Made by a program: the position numbers and the translations under genes. The notes under the pieces were generated by a model, which made no database searches, was not told the DNA's origin, and worked only from the letters and a program-made list of their open reading frames with translations. A stretch of DNA of 64,000 nucleotides from MFD01275-c22 sp963705885. GTDB taxonomy: Bacteria; Actinomycetota; Actinomycetes; JACCUZ01. This document shows positions 49,973 to 57,770 of this stretch, in pieces. The DNA lies in contig OY970120.1 of the NCBI GenBank assembly GCA_963705885.1, forward strand, positions 62,001 to 126,000. The letters are read 5' to 3'. The first letter of the stretch is position 1; each line of letters starts with the position of its first letter.

Positions 49973-50806
49973 TCAGGACACGGTGCGCAGCGCCGGGACC
50001 ACGTCGTCCAGGCGGAAGGTGGGGCGTCCGAACAGGTAGCCCTGGGCGAGCCGGCAGCCCATCGCGTGCAGCATCGCGGCCTGTCCGGGCGTCTCCACGC
50101 CCTCGGCCACCACGGACAGCTCCAGGTCGCGTCCGAGCCCGAGCACGGCCCGGGCGACCTTGGTGCCGCTGTCGCTGTCGAGCGCGGCGACGAAGGTGCG
50201 GTCCAGCTTGATGAAGGTCAGGGGCAGCACCGCGACGAGGGACAGGGTCGACCAGCCGGTCCCGAAGTCGTCGAGGCCGACCCCGCACCCGAGCTCGCGC
50301 AGGTCGTGCAGGACCTTCGCCGCGTGCTCGACGTCGCCCATCGCCACGGTCTCGGTCAGCTCGAGGCTGAGCGCGGAACCGGGCAGCCCGGTGCGCGCGA
50401 GCTCGCCGGCCACGTGCCCCACGAAGGTCGGGTCCTCCAGCTGGCGCGCGGAGACGTTCACCGAGATCGGCACCGGGTGCCCGGCCGCCTCCCCCAGCTC
50501 CGCTGCGACCTCGAGGGCCTGGGTCAGCACCCACCGCCCGAGCGGGACGATCAGCCCCGACGTCTCGGCCACGGGCACGAACACGTCCGGACCGGGGCCG
50601 CCCGGCCAGCGCAGCAGCACCTCGGCGCCCTCGAGGCCCCCGCCCGGCAGGGCGACGATCGGCTGCACCGCGATCACCAGCTCCCGGGCGTCGAAGGCCG
50701 CCGCGAGCGGCTCCTCGAGCTCCCGGCCCGCGATGTCCCCGCCGGGCCACCCGGGCACCGGCTCGTCTGGCGGGCGGCGCGCGAACGCGGGACGGCGCCG
50801 CGTCAC
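49973..50806 (-). CDS. EAL-domain protein (cyclic-di-GMP phosphodiesterase candidate)
   Basis: 277 residues, one EAL domain with little else. The signature EAL is EVL here (GAEVLLRWPGG near residue 65). Other catalytic elements are kept: VNVSARQL near 118 (metal Asn), LELTETVAM near 147 (Glu), DDFGTGWSTL near 178 (two Asp), IKLDRTFV near 200 (Lys), AEGVET near 235 (Glu) and AQGYLFGRP near 257. It is thus probably active, cutting c-di-GMP to pGpG. No sensor or membrane segment is attached. GTG 50806 overlaps the stop of the XRE-TPR regulator (GTGA), so the two are made together. Confidence 0.88.
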   Translation of the reverse strand: MTRRRPAFARRPPDEPVPGWPGGDIAGRELEEPLAAAFDARELVIAVQPIVALPGGGLEGAEVLLRWPGGPGPDVFVPVAETSGLIVPLGRWVLTQALEVAAELGEAAGHPVPISVNVSARQLEDPTFVGHVAGELARTGLPGSALSLELTETVAMGDVEHAAKVLHDLRELGCGVGLDDFGTGWSTLSLVAVLPLTFIKLDRTFVAALDSDSGTKVARAVLGLGRDLELSVVAEGVETPGQAAMLHAMGCRLAQGYLFGRPTFRLDDVVPALRTVS

Positions 50807-52188
50807 GGGGACGCCGGCGTCGACGGGGTCGAGGCTGAGGGGCGGGTGGCGTCGGCGTAGGACACGTCCGGTGCCGGGCGCACGCCCGCTTCGCTCAGGG
50901 CCTGCTGGTAGGCCAGGGTCGCGTCCCCGAGCAGGCCGAGCTGGGCGAACGCGTCGGCCAGCTCGCGCCACGCGGTCGCGGCGGCCCGGGACAGGTCGAG
51001 CCCGCCCAGCGTCGCCGCCGCCTCGCGGAACGTCGCGACCGCGTCGTCGCGACGGCCGGAGGCCAGCAGCGCGCGCGCCCGGACCAGCAGGGTGTGCGCG
51101 CTCTCCAGCCGGGGGGTCGGCCCCAGGCGGGCGAGCGCCGAGTCGGCCAGGTCGAGCGCCGCGGCAGCGTGTCCGAGCAGCACCTCGCAGCGCCCCAGCT
51201 CGGTCTCGCAGTAGGCGAGGTCGACCGCGCTGCCCACGTCGGCGAGGACGGTCAGGCTGGCCGACAGCTGTCGCCGCGCCTCCTCCGGCCGCGGGGGCAC
51301 CGACCGCAGCAGGAGCCAGCCGTAGGCGACCCGCAGGCGGGCGTGGGCGCGCAGGTCGTCGCCCTCGGCGTAGACCGCGAGCGCCCGCTCCGCGAGCAGC
51401 AGCGCCGAGGGCAGGTCGTCACGCTGCTCTGCCACGAGGCTCGCGTTCCAGAGCACGGCGGCGCGGGCGCGCCCCGAGCCCGCCTCGTCGACCACGGCCA
51501 GCACCTCGGTGGCCATCTGCTGGGCGCGCACCAGGTCCCCGCGCAGGTAGTAGCCACCCAGCACCGAGGAGACCAGCTCGGCGTGGACGTCGCTGCCCAG
51601 CAGGCCGGCCTGACGCACCGTGCGGAGCGCGCCCTCGCCGACGTCGAGGGCGTAGGACACGTCGCCGGCCTCCAGGTAGCACCGCACCGCGTCGACCGTG
51701 AGGCGCAGGTGCTCGCCGTGGCGGCGCTCGGCGAGGGCCTGGGCGCGCAGCGACTCGACCTCGGTGAGGGCCTCCTCGAGGCGCCCGAGGCCCTCGAGCG
51801 CGGCGCAGCGCAGTCGACGCGCCCGCCAGCCGTCCTCACGGCCCGGGACGACCCCGGCGCCCCCGGCCGGGAGGGCGTCGAGCTGGGCCAGGGCGTCGGC
51901 GGGCTCACCGTTGCGCAGCGCGAGCTCGGCGTAGTCCAGCGTGAGGCGGGCCCGCTCCGCCTGGGCGGGGTCGCCGCCTCGGCGCAGGGTGTCCGGGGAG
52001 CAGCCCAGCCGGGCCGCGAGCAGGTCGACAGCGGCCGGGGTCGGCCGGCGGCGGCCGGACTCGAGCAGCGAGACGTAGCTCGCGGACAGGTCGTCGCCGG
52101 CCAGCGCGGTCTGCGACATCCCCGCGGCCCGGCGCATCGCGCGCAGCCGCTCCGCGAAGCCCTCGGCGGGCACACCCGGCTCCGGCAT
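50803..52188 (-). CDS. XRE-type helix-turn-helix regulator with TPR domain (RRNPP-like)
   Basis: 461 residues from ATG 52188 (GTG 52197 and 52194 are alternatives). Residues 10-65 form an XRE helix-turn-helix: FAERLRAMRRAAGMSQTALAGDDLSASYVSLLESGRRRP. The rest is a run of about eight to nine tetratricopeptide-like helical pairs (YAELALRNGEPADALAQLD, AALEGLGRLEEALTEVESL, SALLLAERALAVYAEGDDL, ETELGRCEVLLGHAAAALDLADSAL, DAFAQLGLLGDATLAYQQAL). This matches the architecture of Rgg/PlcR-like RRNPP regulators that bind secreted short peptides in the TPR groove. It is divergent from a small secreted-peptide gene and coupled to an EAL gene. Peptide binding is inference. Confidence 0.85.
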   Translation of the reverse strand: MPEPGVPAEGFAERLRAMRRAAGMSQTALAGDDLSASYVSLLESGRRRPTPAAVDLLAARLGCSPDTLRRGGDPAQAERARLTLDYAELALRNGEPADALAQLDALPAGGAGVVPGREDGWRARRLRCAALEGLGRLEEALTEVESLRAQALAERRHGEHLRLTVDAVRCYLEAGDVSYALDVGEGALRTVRQAGLLGSDVHAELVSSVLGGYYLRGDLVRAQQMATEVLAVVDEAGSGRARAAVLWNASLVAEQRDDLPSALLLAERALAVYAEGDDLRAHARLRVAYGWLLLRSVPPRPEEARRQLSASLTVLADVGSAVDLAYCETELGRCEVLLGHAAAALDLADSALARLGPTPRLESAHTLLVRARALLASGRRDDAVATFREAAATLGGLDLSRAAATAWRELADAFAQLGLLGDATLAYQQALSEAGVRPAPDVSYADATRPSASTPSTPASP

Positions 52189-52281
52189 CGTCACCACCCC
52201 AGTCTCTCGTGACCTCGCGGCCCTCTCCGGCAGTCAGGGTCACAGATGTCATCGGCGCGGTCACGATCGTACTCAACAACT

Positions 52282-52351
52282 CTTGACAAGAAGATTGACA
52301 CCCCGTTACCCGAGCCCGTTCACTCCAGGGTGTCACATCCCTTGACACAAG
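52282..52351 (+). promoter_or_regulatory. Promoter and repeated CTTGACA boxes of the peptide gene
   Basis: TTGACA occurs at 52283-52288, 52295-52300 and 52342-52347. CTTGACAAG (52282-52290) and CTTGACACAAG (52341-52351) are small inverted repeats, and GTGTCA-7-TGACAC (52330-52348) is a further dyad. TTGACA 52295 with TTCACT 52319-52324 (18-base spacing) is a possible promoter. The last box overlaps the Shine-Dalgarno AAGGAG (52349-52354). The boxes are good operator candidates for the XRE regulator. Confidence 0.5.
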
Positions 52352-52359
52352 GAGTCATC

Positions 52360-52491
52360 ATGCGTCGTACCCTGACCGCCGTCGCCGCCGCCGTCGTCGC
52401 CGCCGCCACGCTCGTGGCGGTCTCGCCCGTCACGGCGACGGCCGACGCCGGGTCGCGGGTCGTGCAGTTCAACCCGCCGCGGTGCTGCTGA
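52360..52491 (+). CDS. Secreted pre-peptide with short mature C-terminus ending Cys-Cys
   Basis: 43 codons, too short for most gene finders. ATG 52360 has AAGGAG five bases upstream. The product has a basic n-region MRRT, a long alanine/valine hydrophobic core to about residue 24, and an AxA cleavage site (TATADA). Cleavage after residue 30 would leave GSRVVQFNPPRCC, 13 residues with two terminal cysteines. A strong hairpin terminator follows, so it is a separate transcript. It diverges from the XRE-TPR regulator and is the natural candidate for its pheromone. Other possibilities are a small lipoprotein-like or antimicrobial peptide, but no lipobox is present. Confidence 0.72.
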   Translation: MRRTLTAVAAAVVAAATLVAVSPVTATADAGSRVVQFNPPRCC

Positions 52492-52507
52492 GCCACCCTG
52501 ACCGGCC

Positions 52508-52539
52508 GGTCCGGGCCTCACGGGGGAGGCCCGGACCGC
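52508..52539 (+). terminator. Hairpin terminator after the peptide gene
   Basis: CGGTCCGGGCCTC at 52508-52520 pairs with GAGGCCCGGACCG at 52527-52539 across a six-base loop ACGGGG, a perfect 13-bp stem. It starts 16 bases after the stop of the peptide gene. No T-tract. It may also serve the convergent zinc-ribbon gene. Confidence 0.78.
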
Positions 52540-52574
52540 GCCGCCCGGCGTGACGCGGACGCGGCGGGCGCGGC

Positions 52575-52898
52575 TCAGAGACGGACGCTGAGGCGCACCC
52601 AGGCGCGGCGCCCGCACGACGGGCAGCGCATCCACGACGGGTGCCGGCCGCCGACGAGCGGCAGGTGCAGCGAGGGCAGCGCGAGCCGTAGGAGCCGCCG
52701 CGGCGTGACGACCGAGGTCACGCGGCAGGCCGAGCACTCGAGCGTGACGGCGCCGATCGCCGGCGGCTGCTCGGCGACGCTGTAGAGGGCGCGCCGCCCG
52801 AGCGGGTCGCGCGGCGCGGCGCCTGCCTCGGCACGGACGGGGGCGGCGTCAACCCGGCGCGAGCGCAGGCGGTCGAACCCCTGCTCCGGGGTGCTCAC
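52575..52898 (-). CDS. Zinc-ribbon protein next to ParA
   Basis: 107 residues. Two CxxC pairs (LECSACRVTS near residue 55 and MRCPSCGRR near 92) should bind one zinc. The segment between them, RRLLRLALPSLHLPLVGGRHPSW, is basic and hydrophobic. The N-terminus (FDRLRSRRVDAAPVRAEAG) is probably disordered. GTG 52898 overlaps the parA stop by GTGA, so the protein is translated with the ATPase. It could be a small ParA partner, but no family function is known to me. Confidence 0.68.
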   Translation of the reverse strand: MSTPEQGFDRLRSRRVDAAPVRAEAGAAPRDPLGRRALYSVAEQPPAIGAVTLECSACRVTSVVTPRRLLRLALPSLHLPLVGGRHPSWMRCPSCGRRAWVRLSVRL

Positions 52899-53656
52899 GC
52901 GAACAGCCCCGCGGCGAGCTCGCGGTAGGCCTCGGCGCCCCGCGTCCGGCGGGCGGTCGTGAGCACCGAGCGACCGGCGGCCGGCGCCTCGGCGAAGCGG
53001 ACCGACCTCGGGATCGCCGGCTCGAGCACGTCGAGGCCGTAGCGCCCCGCGACGTCGGCCAGCACGGCCCGGGCGTGGTTGGTGCGGCCGTCGTAGAGCG
53101 TGGGCAGGACGCCGAGCACCCGCAGGCCGGGGTTGAGGATGCGCTGCACGTCGTGGACGGTGTCGAGCAGCTGGCCGACTCCGCGGTGGGAGAGCATCTC
53201 GCACTGCAGCGGGATGATCACCTCGTCGGCGGCGGTCAGCGCGTTGAGCGTGAGCACGCCGAGGGACGGCGAGCAGTCGAGCAGCACCACGTCGTACGCC
53301 GCGGAGACCTCGGCCAGCGCGGTGCGCAGCACGAACTCGCGGCCCGGGCGGCTGAGCAGCATGGCCTCTGTCCCGGCCAGCTCGATGGTCGCCGGCAGCA
53401 GGTCGACGCCGTCGTCCGTCGGGTGGATCGCCATGGCGGCCCCGACCCGGCCGACCAGCACGTCGTGGATGCTGAGCTCGACCACCTCGGGGTCCAGGCC
53501 CAGGGAGAACGTGAGGCACGACTGGGCGTCCAGGTCGACGAGCAGCACCTTGCGCCCGCGCTCGGCGAGGGCGCTGCCGAGCGACGCGACGGTGGTGGTC
53601 TTGGCCACACCGCCCTTCTGGTTCGCCACGGCGACAGTGCGGGTCACGGCGGCCAT
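52895..53656 (-). CDS. ParA/Soj-family ATPase (Rv3213c-like)
   Basis: 253 residues. The deviant Walker A NQKGGVAKTTT near residue 12 (signature lysine present), LLVDLDAQ near 40, and VLLDCSPSLGVLTLNAL near 118 are diagnostic. PTLYDGRTNHAR near 180 and the PRSVRFAEAPAAGRSV region near 210 match ParA-family DNA-binding segments. No ParB gene is nearby, so it is an orphan of the kind conserved beside rhlE in M. tuberculosis, not the chromosome-partition pair at the origin. ATG 53656 is the clear start. It may position a protein cluster in the cell. Confidence 0.87.
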   Translation of the reverse strand: MAAVTRTVAVANQKGGVAKTTTVASLGSALAERGRKVLLVDLDAQSCLTFSLGLDPEVVELSIHDVLVGRVGAAMAIHPTDDGVDLLPATIELAGTEAMLLSRPGREFVLRTALAEVSAAYDVVLLDCSPSLGVLTLNALTAADEVIIPLQCEMLSHRGVGQLLDTVHDVQRILNPGLRVLGVLPTLYDGRTNHARAVLADVAGRYGLDVLEPAIPRSVRFAEAPAAGRSVLTTARRTRGAEAYRELAAGLFA

Positions 53657-53711
53657 TGTGCCCGCCGGTGCCCCATGGCTGTCACGGGGAGGGCGGGTAG
53701 CGTCCTGCACT

Positions 53712-54569
53712 GTGAGCACACCGCCCTTCCTCGAGCCGCCCGACGGCGTGGATCGAGCCGAAGTCCCCGCCGCGAGCGGCCGCCTCGCCGCCCTGGTCGG
53801 CTCCCCGGACACCCCGCAGCCCCGCCCGCCCGTGCTGCTCGTGCCGGGCTTCACCGGGTCGAAGGAGGACTTCATCGGCGTGCTCGCGGCGATCCGCGCC
53901 GCAGGTCACCCGCTCGTGGCCATCGACCAGCGAGGACAGTACGAGTCGCCCGGTGACGGCGACCCCGCGTCCTACGACATGAAGGCCCTCGCCGAGGACG
54001 TCCTCGCGGTGGCCCGCCACCTCGGCGAACCGGTACACCTGCTCGGGCACTCCTTCGGTGGGCTGGTCGCGCGGGCCTCGACGCTGGCCGAGCCGGGCGC
54101 CGTGCGGTCCCTGACGCTCATGTCCTCCGGCCCCGCGGCGATCCCGCACCCGACCGCCAGCAACCTCCAGCTGGTCATCTCGGTGCTTCCGGGCATGGAC
54201 CTGGAGTCGGTCTGGGTCGCCAAGCGGCAGATGGAGGCCCAGACCGAGGCCCGGCCGCCGGCACCGCACATCGAGGAGTGGTTGCACCAGCGCTACGTCA
54301 CCCATGACCCGGTGTGCGTGCGGCGGATGGCCGAACAGCTGCTCACCGAGGAGGACCGGGTCGACGAGCTGGCCCAGCTCGACGTCCCGACCCACGTCAT
54401 CCACGGCAGCGACGACGACGCCTGGACGCCTGCGGAGCAGGCCGAGATGGCACGTCGGCTCGACGCCGCGCACACGGTGATCGAGGACGCGGCGCACTCG
54501 CCCGCCGCGGAGCGTCCGGAGGCCACCGCCCAGGCGCTCCTGGCGTTCTGGGCCTCCCTGCACCCGTGA
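53712..54569 (+). CDS. Alpha/beta hydrolase
   Basis: 285 residues from GTG 53712. VLLVPGFTGSKEDF is the oxyanion loop, LLGHSFGGLVARA the nucleophile elbow (Ser near 116), VIHGSDDDAWTP the acid and EDAAHSPAAERPE the catalytic His region near 262. The cap between about 135 and 210 is helical. It diverges from parA with 55 bases between. The stop codon TGA is itself part of the terminator palindrome that follows. General esterase type; substrate unknown. Confidence 0.86.
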   Translation: MSTPPFLEPPDGVDRAEVPAASGRLAALVGSPDTPQPRPPVLLVPGFTGSKEDFIGVLAAIRAAGHPLVAIDQRGQYESPGDGDPASYDMKALAEDVLAVARHLGEPVHLLGHSFGGLVARASTLAEPGAVRSLTLMSSGPAAIPHPTASNLQLVISVLPGMDLESVWVAKRQMEAQTEARPPAPHIEEWLHQRYVTHDPVCVRRMAEQLLTEEDRVDELAQLDVPTHVIHGSDDDAWTPAEQAEMARRLDAAHTVIEDAAHSPAAERPEATAQALLAFWASLHP

Positions 54570-54617
54570 TCGGGAGGGGATCCCGGCCTGCTGGCGGCCG
54601 AGATCCCCTCACGATCA
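54567..54617. terminator. Bidirectional hairpin terminator between convergent genes
   Basis: TGATCGGGAGGGGATC at 54567-54582 and GATCCCCTCACGATCA at 54602-54617 are inverted with few mismatches, and the inner CCGGCC/GGCCG also pair. The element runs from the hydrolase stop codon into the last codons of the RecB-like gene on the other strand, so it can end both transcripts. Confidence 0.75.
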
Positions 54618-55502
54618 TGGAGCGGTGTCCGTGGTGACCGGTTCGCCGAGCGCCGCCCACGGCTCGGCCGGCCCGAACGCGGACGAGCCCTCGGGGCACA
54701 CGCGCACGAAGTCGCACCAGCGGCACGACGGCGACACCCGGGCCGGGAACCGCCGGTCGAGCCCGTCGGCGTCGAGGCCCTCGCGGAACGCCGCGTCGGC
54801 GGCGCCGGCCTCCTCGCCGACCGACTCCGCGCGGTCGAGGTGGCGGCGCAGGCTCTCGGAGGTGTGCTCGTGGGAGACGACGTCGCCGGTGGGCAGGTGG
54901 TGCAGCTCGACCCGGAGGCAGGGCCGGCGGAACATGCGGGTGACCGCGATGGCGTAGAGGGCCAGGGCGAGCGAGCTCCTGGCGTCGTACGCCGTGAGGA
55001 GCCGCTTGCCGGACTTGTAGTCGACCACCACCAGCTGCTCGGCCCCGCCGACGTGCCGCCGGTCCAGCCGGTCGACCCGGCCGGACACGGCGAGGGCCGG
55101 GGTGCGCGTGGCCACCGTGCGCTCGATGCCCAGCGGCTCGACCGCCGGGTCGAGGGTCGCGGCGTAGCGCGTCACCATCTCTCGCGCCCGTGCCCGCCAG
55201 TGCGCCGACTGCTCGGCGTCGCGGAAGCCCTCGTGCCTCCAGACGTCGTCGAGGAGCGCGCCCGCCACCGCCGGGGTGCGCGCCGGCGGGTCCAGGCGGT
55301 GCCAGGCGGCGAGCGCCAGGTGCACGGCCGAGCCGAGGCTGTTGTGCGCCCAGGGCGGGCCCTTCGACGGCTGGGGCCGCTCGAGGTAGGCGAAGCGGTA
55401 GCGGCGGGGGCAGTCGAGCCAGGTGGTCAGCCGCGTCGGCGTGCAGGTGAAGAGCCGCCTCGGAAGCCCGTCGAGCGCGAGCTCGCCCTGCCCCGCCAGC
55501 AC
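54615..55502 (-). CDS. RecB-like PD-(D/E)XK nuclease with Fe-S cluster motif
   Basis: 295 residues, a stand-alone RecB-type nuclease domain. LTTWLDCPRRYRFAYLER opens the domain with the first cysteine, GSAVHLALAAWH has the conserved His, SGRVDRLD and VVVDYKSGKRL (Asp, then Asp-x-Lys) form the active site, and LALYAIAV carries the tyrosine. SCRWCDFVRVCPEG near the end adds three cysteines, together the four ligands of an AddB/Cas4-type [4Fe-4S] cluster. No helicase is attached. GTG 55502 is the best start. It may process DNA ends in repair. Confidence 0.83.
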   Translation of the reverse strand: MLAGQGELALDGLPRRLFTCTPTRLTTWLDCPRRYRFAYLERPQPSKGPPWAHNSLGSAVHLALAAWHRLDPPARTPAVAGALLDDVWRHEGFRDAEQSAHWRARAREMVTRYAATLDPAVEPLGIERTVATRTPALAVSGRVDRLDRRHVGGAEQLVVVDYKSGKRLLTAYDARSSLALALYAIAVTRMFRRPCLRVELHHLPTGDVVSHEHTSESLRRHLDRAESVGEEAGAADAAFREGLDADGLDRRFPARVSPSCRWCDFVRVCPEGSSAFGPAEPWAALGEPVTTDTAP

Positions 55503-55506
55503 GGGA

Positions 55507-56118
55507 CTAGGCCTCCTGCACGAAGGCGGTCACCGCGTCGGCGACGAGCTGGACTGCGATGGCAGACAGCAGGAGCCCCGCGATGCGCGTCACGAGCGTC
55601 ACGCCGCTGTCCTTGATGACGCGGATGATGACGACCGAGAAGCGCAGGAACAGCCACAGAACGATGTGCACGGCCACGATGCCGGCAGCGACCGCCGCGA
55701 CCTCCCACGCGTCGTCGACGCGACGGACGAACACGATGGTGGCGACGATCGCGCCCGGGCCGGCCAGCAGTGGGGTGCCGAGCGGCACGAGCGCGACGTT
55801 GACGTTGCTGGTCTCGACGGGCTCGTCGGCCTTGCCGGTCAGCAGCTCGAGCGCGACGAGCAGCAGCAGCAGCCCGCCGGCGGCCTGCATGGCGGGCAGC
55901 GAGATGCCGAGGTAGCCCAGGATCGACTGGCCGAACAGCGCGAACAGCACGATGACGACGAGCGCGACCAGCACGGCCTGCGACGCCAGGCGCTTGCGCA
56001 TGCTGTGCGTGCGACCGCTGGTGAGGCTCAGGAACAGGGGGATGGTCCCCGGCGGATCCATGATGACGAACAGCGTCACGAAGACCTCGACGAACAGCTT
56101 GGCGTCGGACCCGCTCAT
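55507..56118 (-). CDS. MarC-family integral membrane protein
   Basis: 203 residues with six hydrophobic helices, beginning KLFVEVFVTLFVIMDPPGTIPLFLSLT, the conserved MDPxGxxP opening of MarC (UPF0056). The second diagnostic phrase, NVALVPLGTPLLAGPGAIVATIVF, lies near 105-125. The MarC family was once linked to multiple antibiotic resistance, but that is no longer supported; its transport substrate is unknown. It lies close to the RecB-like and PHP genes on the same strand, with gaps of 4 and 7 bases, so the three may be co-transcribed. Confidence 0.9.
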   Translation of the reverse strand: MSGSDAKLFVEVFVTLFVIMDPPGTIPLFLSLTSGRTHSMRKRLASQAVLVALVVIVLFALFGQSILGYLGISLPAMQAAGGLLLLLVALELLTGKADEPVETSNVNVALVPLGTPLLAGPGAIVATIVFVRRVDDAWEVAAVAAGIVAVHIVLWLFLRFSVVIIRVIKDSGVTLVTRIAGLLLSAIAVQLVADAVTAFVQEA

Positions 56119-56125
56119 CGGGTGG

Positions 56126-56971
56126 TCACGGGCCCACCGCCGCGGCGCCGGTGGCCGAGGCGAGCAGCTGCTCGAGGACCGCGGGGTCCGTCGTGTTCTC
56201 ACCGAGCCGGTTGGGCTTGCCGGTGCCGTGGTAGTCGCTGGCACCCGTGACCAGCAGGCCCAGGTCGGCGGCGAGCCCGCGCAGGTGGCTGCGGGCCTCG
56301 GGCGGGTTGTCGCGGTGGTCGACCTCGAGCCCCGCGAGACCGGCCGTCGCCATCGCGCGGATGCCGTCGTCGCCCACCGTCGTCCCGCGCTTGACCGCGG
56401 CGGGGTGCGCGAACACCGCCACGCCACCGGCCTCGCGGACGAGGCCGATCGCGCGCAGCGCGTCGACGTAGTAGTGCCCGACGAAGAACTCCGAGCCGTC
56501 GTGCAGGAGCGTGTCGAACGCCTCGGTGCGGTCCTTGACGACGCCCAGCGCGACGAGGGTGTCGGCGATGTGCGGGCGACCCACGGTGGCCCCGTCGGGC
56601 ACCTGCTCGAGCAGCGCCTCCCACGTGATCGGGTAGCCGCCGTCGGCGAGCTTGGCGACGATCGCCTTCGCCCGCGGCACGCGGTCGTCGAGGGCCGCCT
56701 CCATCTCCTCCGCGAGCCCGGCGTGAGCCGGGTCGAACAGGTAGGCGAGCAGGTGCAGACTCACGCCGTCGTGGACGCAGGAGATCTCGGCGCCGGGCAG
56801 CAGGGTCAGGCCGGACGGCACCGCCGCGGTGGCCTCGGCCCAGCCCCGCGTCGTGTCGTGGTCGGTGAGGGCGACGACCTCGAGGCCCGCCTCGGCGGCC
56901 GACCGCACCACGTCGGCCGGTGACTGGGTGCCGTCGGAGGCGGTGCTGTGGGTGTGCAGGTCGATGCTCAT
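56126..56971 (-). CDS. PHP-domain phosphoesterase (TrpH/YciV-like)
   Basis: 281 residues. The metal-binding motifs of the PHP fold are all present: DLHTHSTASDG at the N-terminus, ALTDHDTTRGW near 34, LLPGAEISC near 60, VFAHPAAVKRG near 185 and DYHG near 245. These resemble YciV/RnaAM-type enzymes that act as 5'-3' exonucleases on short RNA and 3',5'-bisphosphate phosphatases. ATG 56971 is chosen because the seven residues upstream are not conserved-looking. A MarC gene follows on the same strand. Confidence 0.88.
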   Translation of the reverse strand: MSIDLHTHSTASDGTQSPADVVRSAAEAGLEVVALTDHDTTRGWAEATAAVPSGLTLLPGAEISCVHDGVSLHLLAYLFDPAHAGLAEEMEAALDDRVPRAKAIVAKLADGGYPITWEALLEQVPDGATVGRPHIADTLVALGVVKDRTEAFDTLLHDGSEFFVGHYYVDALRAIGLVREAGGVAVFAHPAAVKRGTTVGDDGIRAMATAGLAGLEVDHRDNPPEARSHLRGLAADLGLLVTGASDYHGTGKPNRLGENTTDPAVLEQLLASATGAAAVGP

Positions 56972-57085
56972 CCGCGGTCCCCGGTGATCCACCGGCCGGG
57001 GGTCAGCCGGCCGGGCATGCTGATCCTGGGACAGGGTCGGGGTGTCACGCGGTACAGCGTAGGGGCGAGCGGGACCGGGACCGCG

Positions 57086-57715
57086 TCAGACCGTCAGGCG
57101 TGGGGACAACGCGCCGAAGGGCACGTCGAGGTCCCGGCCGGCGTCCCTGAGGTCGACCAGGACGTAGTCGTCGATGAGCAGGAAGCCGTCGCTCGCGGGC
57201 CACAGCACCGCCCAGACCCAGCAGGCATGGGCCTCACCGACGTACACCGCGCGGTCGTCGGGACCCTCCAGGCCCCACATGGCCGTCGGGTGGCCCGCCA
57301 CGGGCACCTTGGCGTCCGGCGCCCGGTCGACCGGGACGGTGCCGGGGTCGGGGCCGTCGACGCCCGCGAACCGCGCCCCGAGCCCGACGCCGGGCTCCTC
57401 GGCCACGAGCACGAGGTCGGCGACCCCACCCAGCGGTGCGGGGCCCGAGCAGGCGACTGCCGTGGCCCGCCACCCGGTGCGCTCGTCGCCCGCGGTCGCG
57501 AAGCCGGTCACCAGCCACCCGCGGGGCAGCGGCCAGGGCAGCCAGACGGGCACCGATGAGCGGGCACGCACCGCGTGCAGGACCTCGGCGGTGGGCTGGA
57601 CGACGGGCTGCAGGGGGTGGACGGCGCCGTGGCCGTCGCACTGCCACGCGCTGGACCAGAGCCCGGGGGCGTGGAGCGTGGCGCCGCACCGGGGGCAGCT
57701 CGGCTCCGCCCTCAT
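57086..57715 (-). CDS. Zinc-ribbon-headed protein of unknown function (DUF6758-like)
   Basis: 209 residues. The N-terminus has CPRCGATLHAPGL and a lone Cys in WQCDGHG, so a partial zinc ribbon. The rest is a compact alpha/beta domain with TGWRATAVACSGPAPLGGVADLVLVAEEPGVGLGA, PTAMWGLEGPDDRAVYVGEAHACWVWAVLWP and FLLIDDYVLVDLRD. Similar proteins beside PHP genes in actinobacteria are annotated DUF6758. No catalytic motif is evident. ATG 57715 is the first start, and the protein is cytoplasmic by sequence. Confidence 0.65.
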   Translation of the reverse strand: MRAEPSCPRCGATLHAPGLWSSAWQCDGHGAVHPLQPVVQPTAEVLHAVRARSSVPVWLPWPLPRGWLVTGFATAGDERTGWRATAVACSGPAPLGGVADLVLVAEEPGVGLGARFAGVDGPDPGTVPVDRAPDAKVPVAGHPTAMWGLEGPDDRAVYVGEAHACWVWAVLWPASDGFLLIDDYVLVDLRDAGRDLDVPFGALSPRLTV

Positions 57716-57770
57716 GATCCGACACGGTCCCGCCGCGCGGCGGCCGGCGTCAAGGCCCCCGGCGCCGGCG

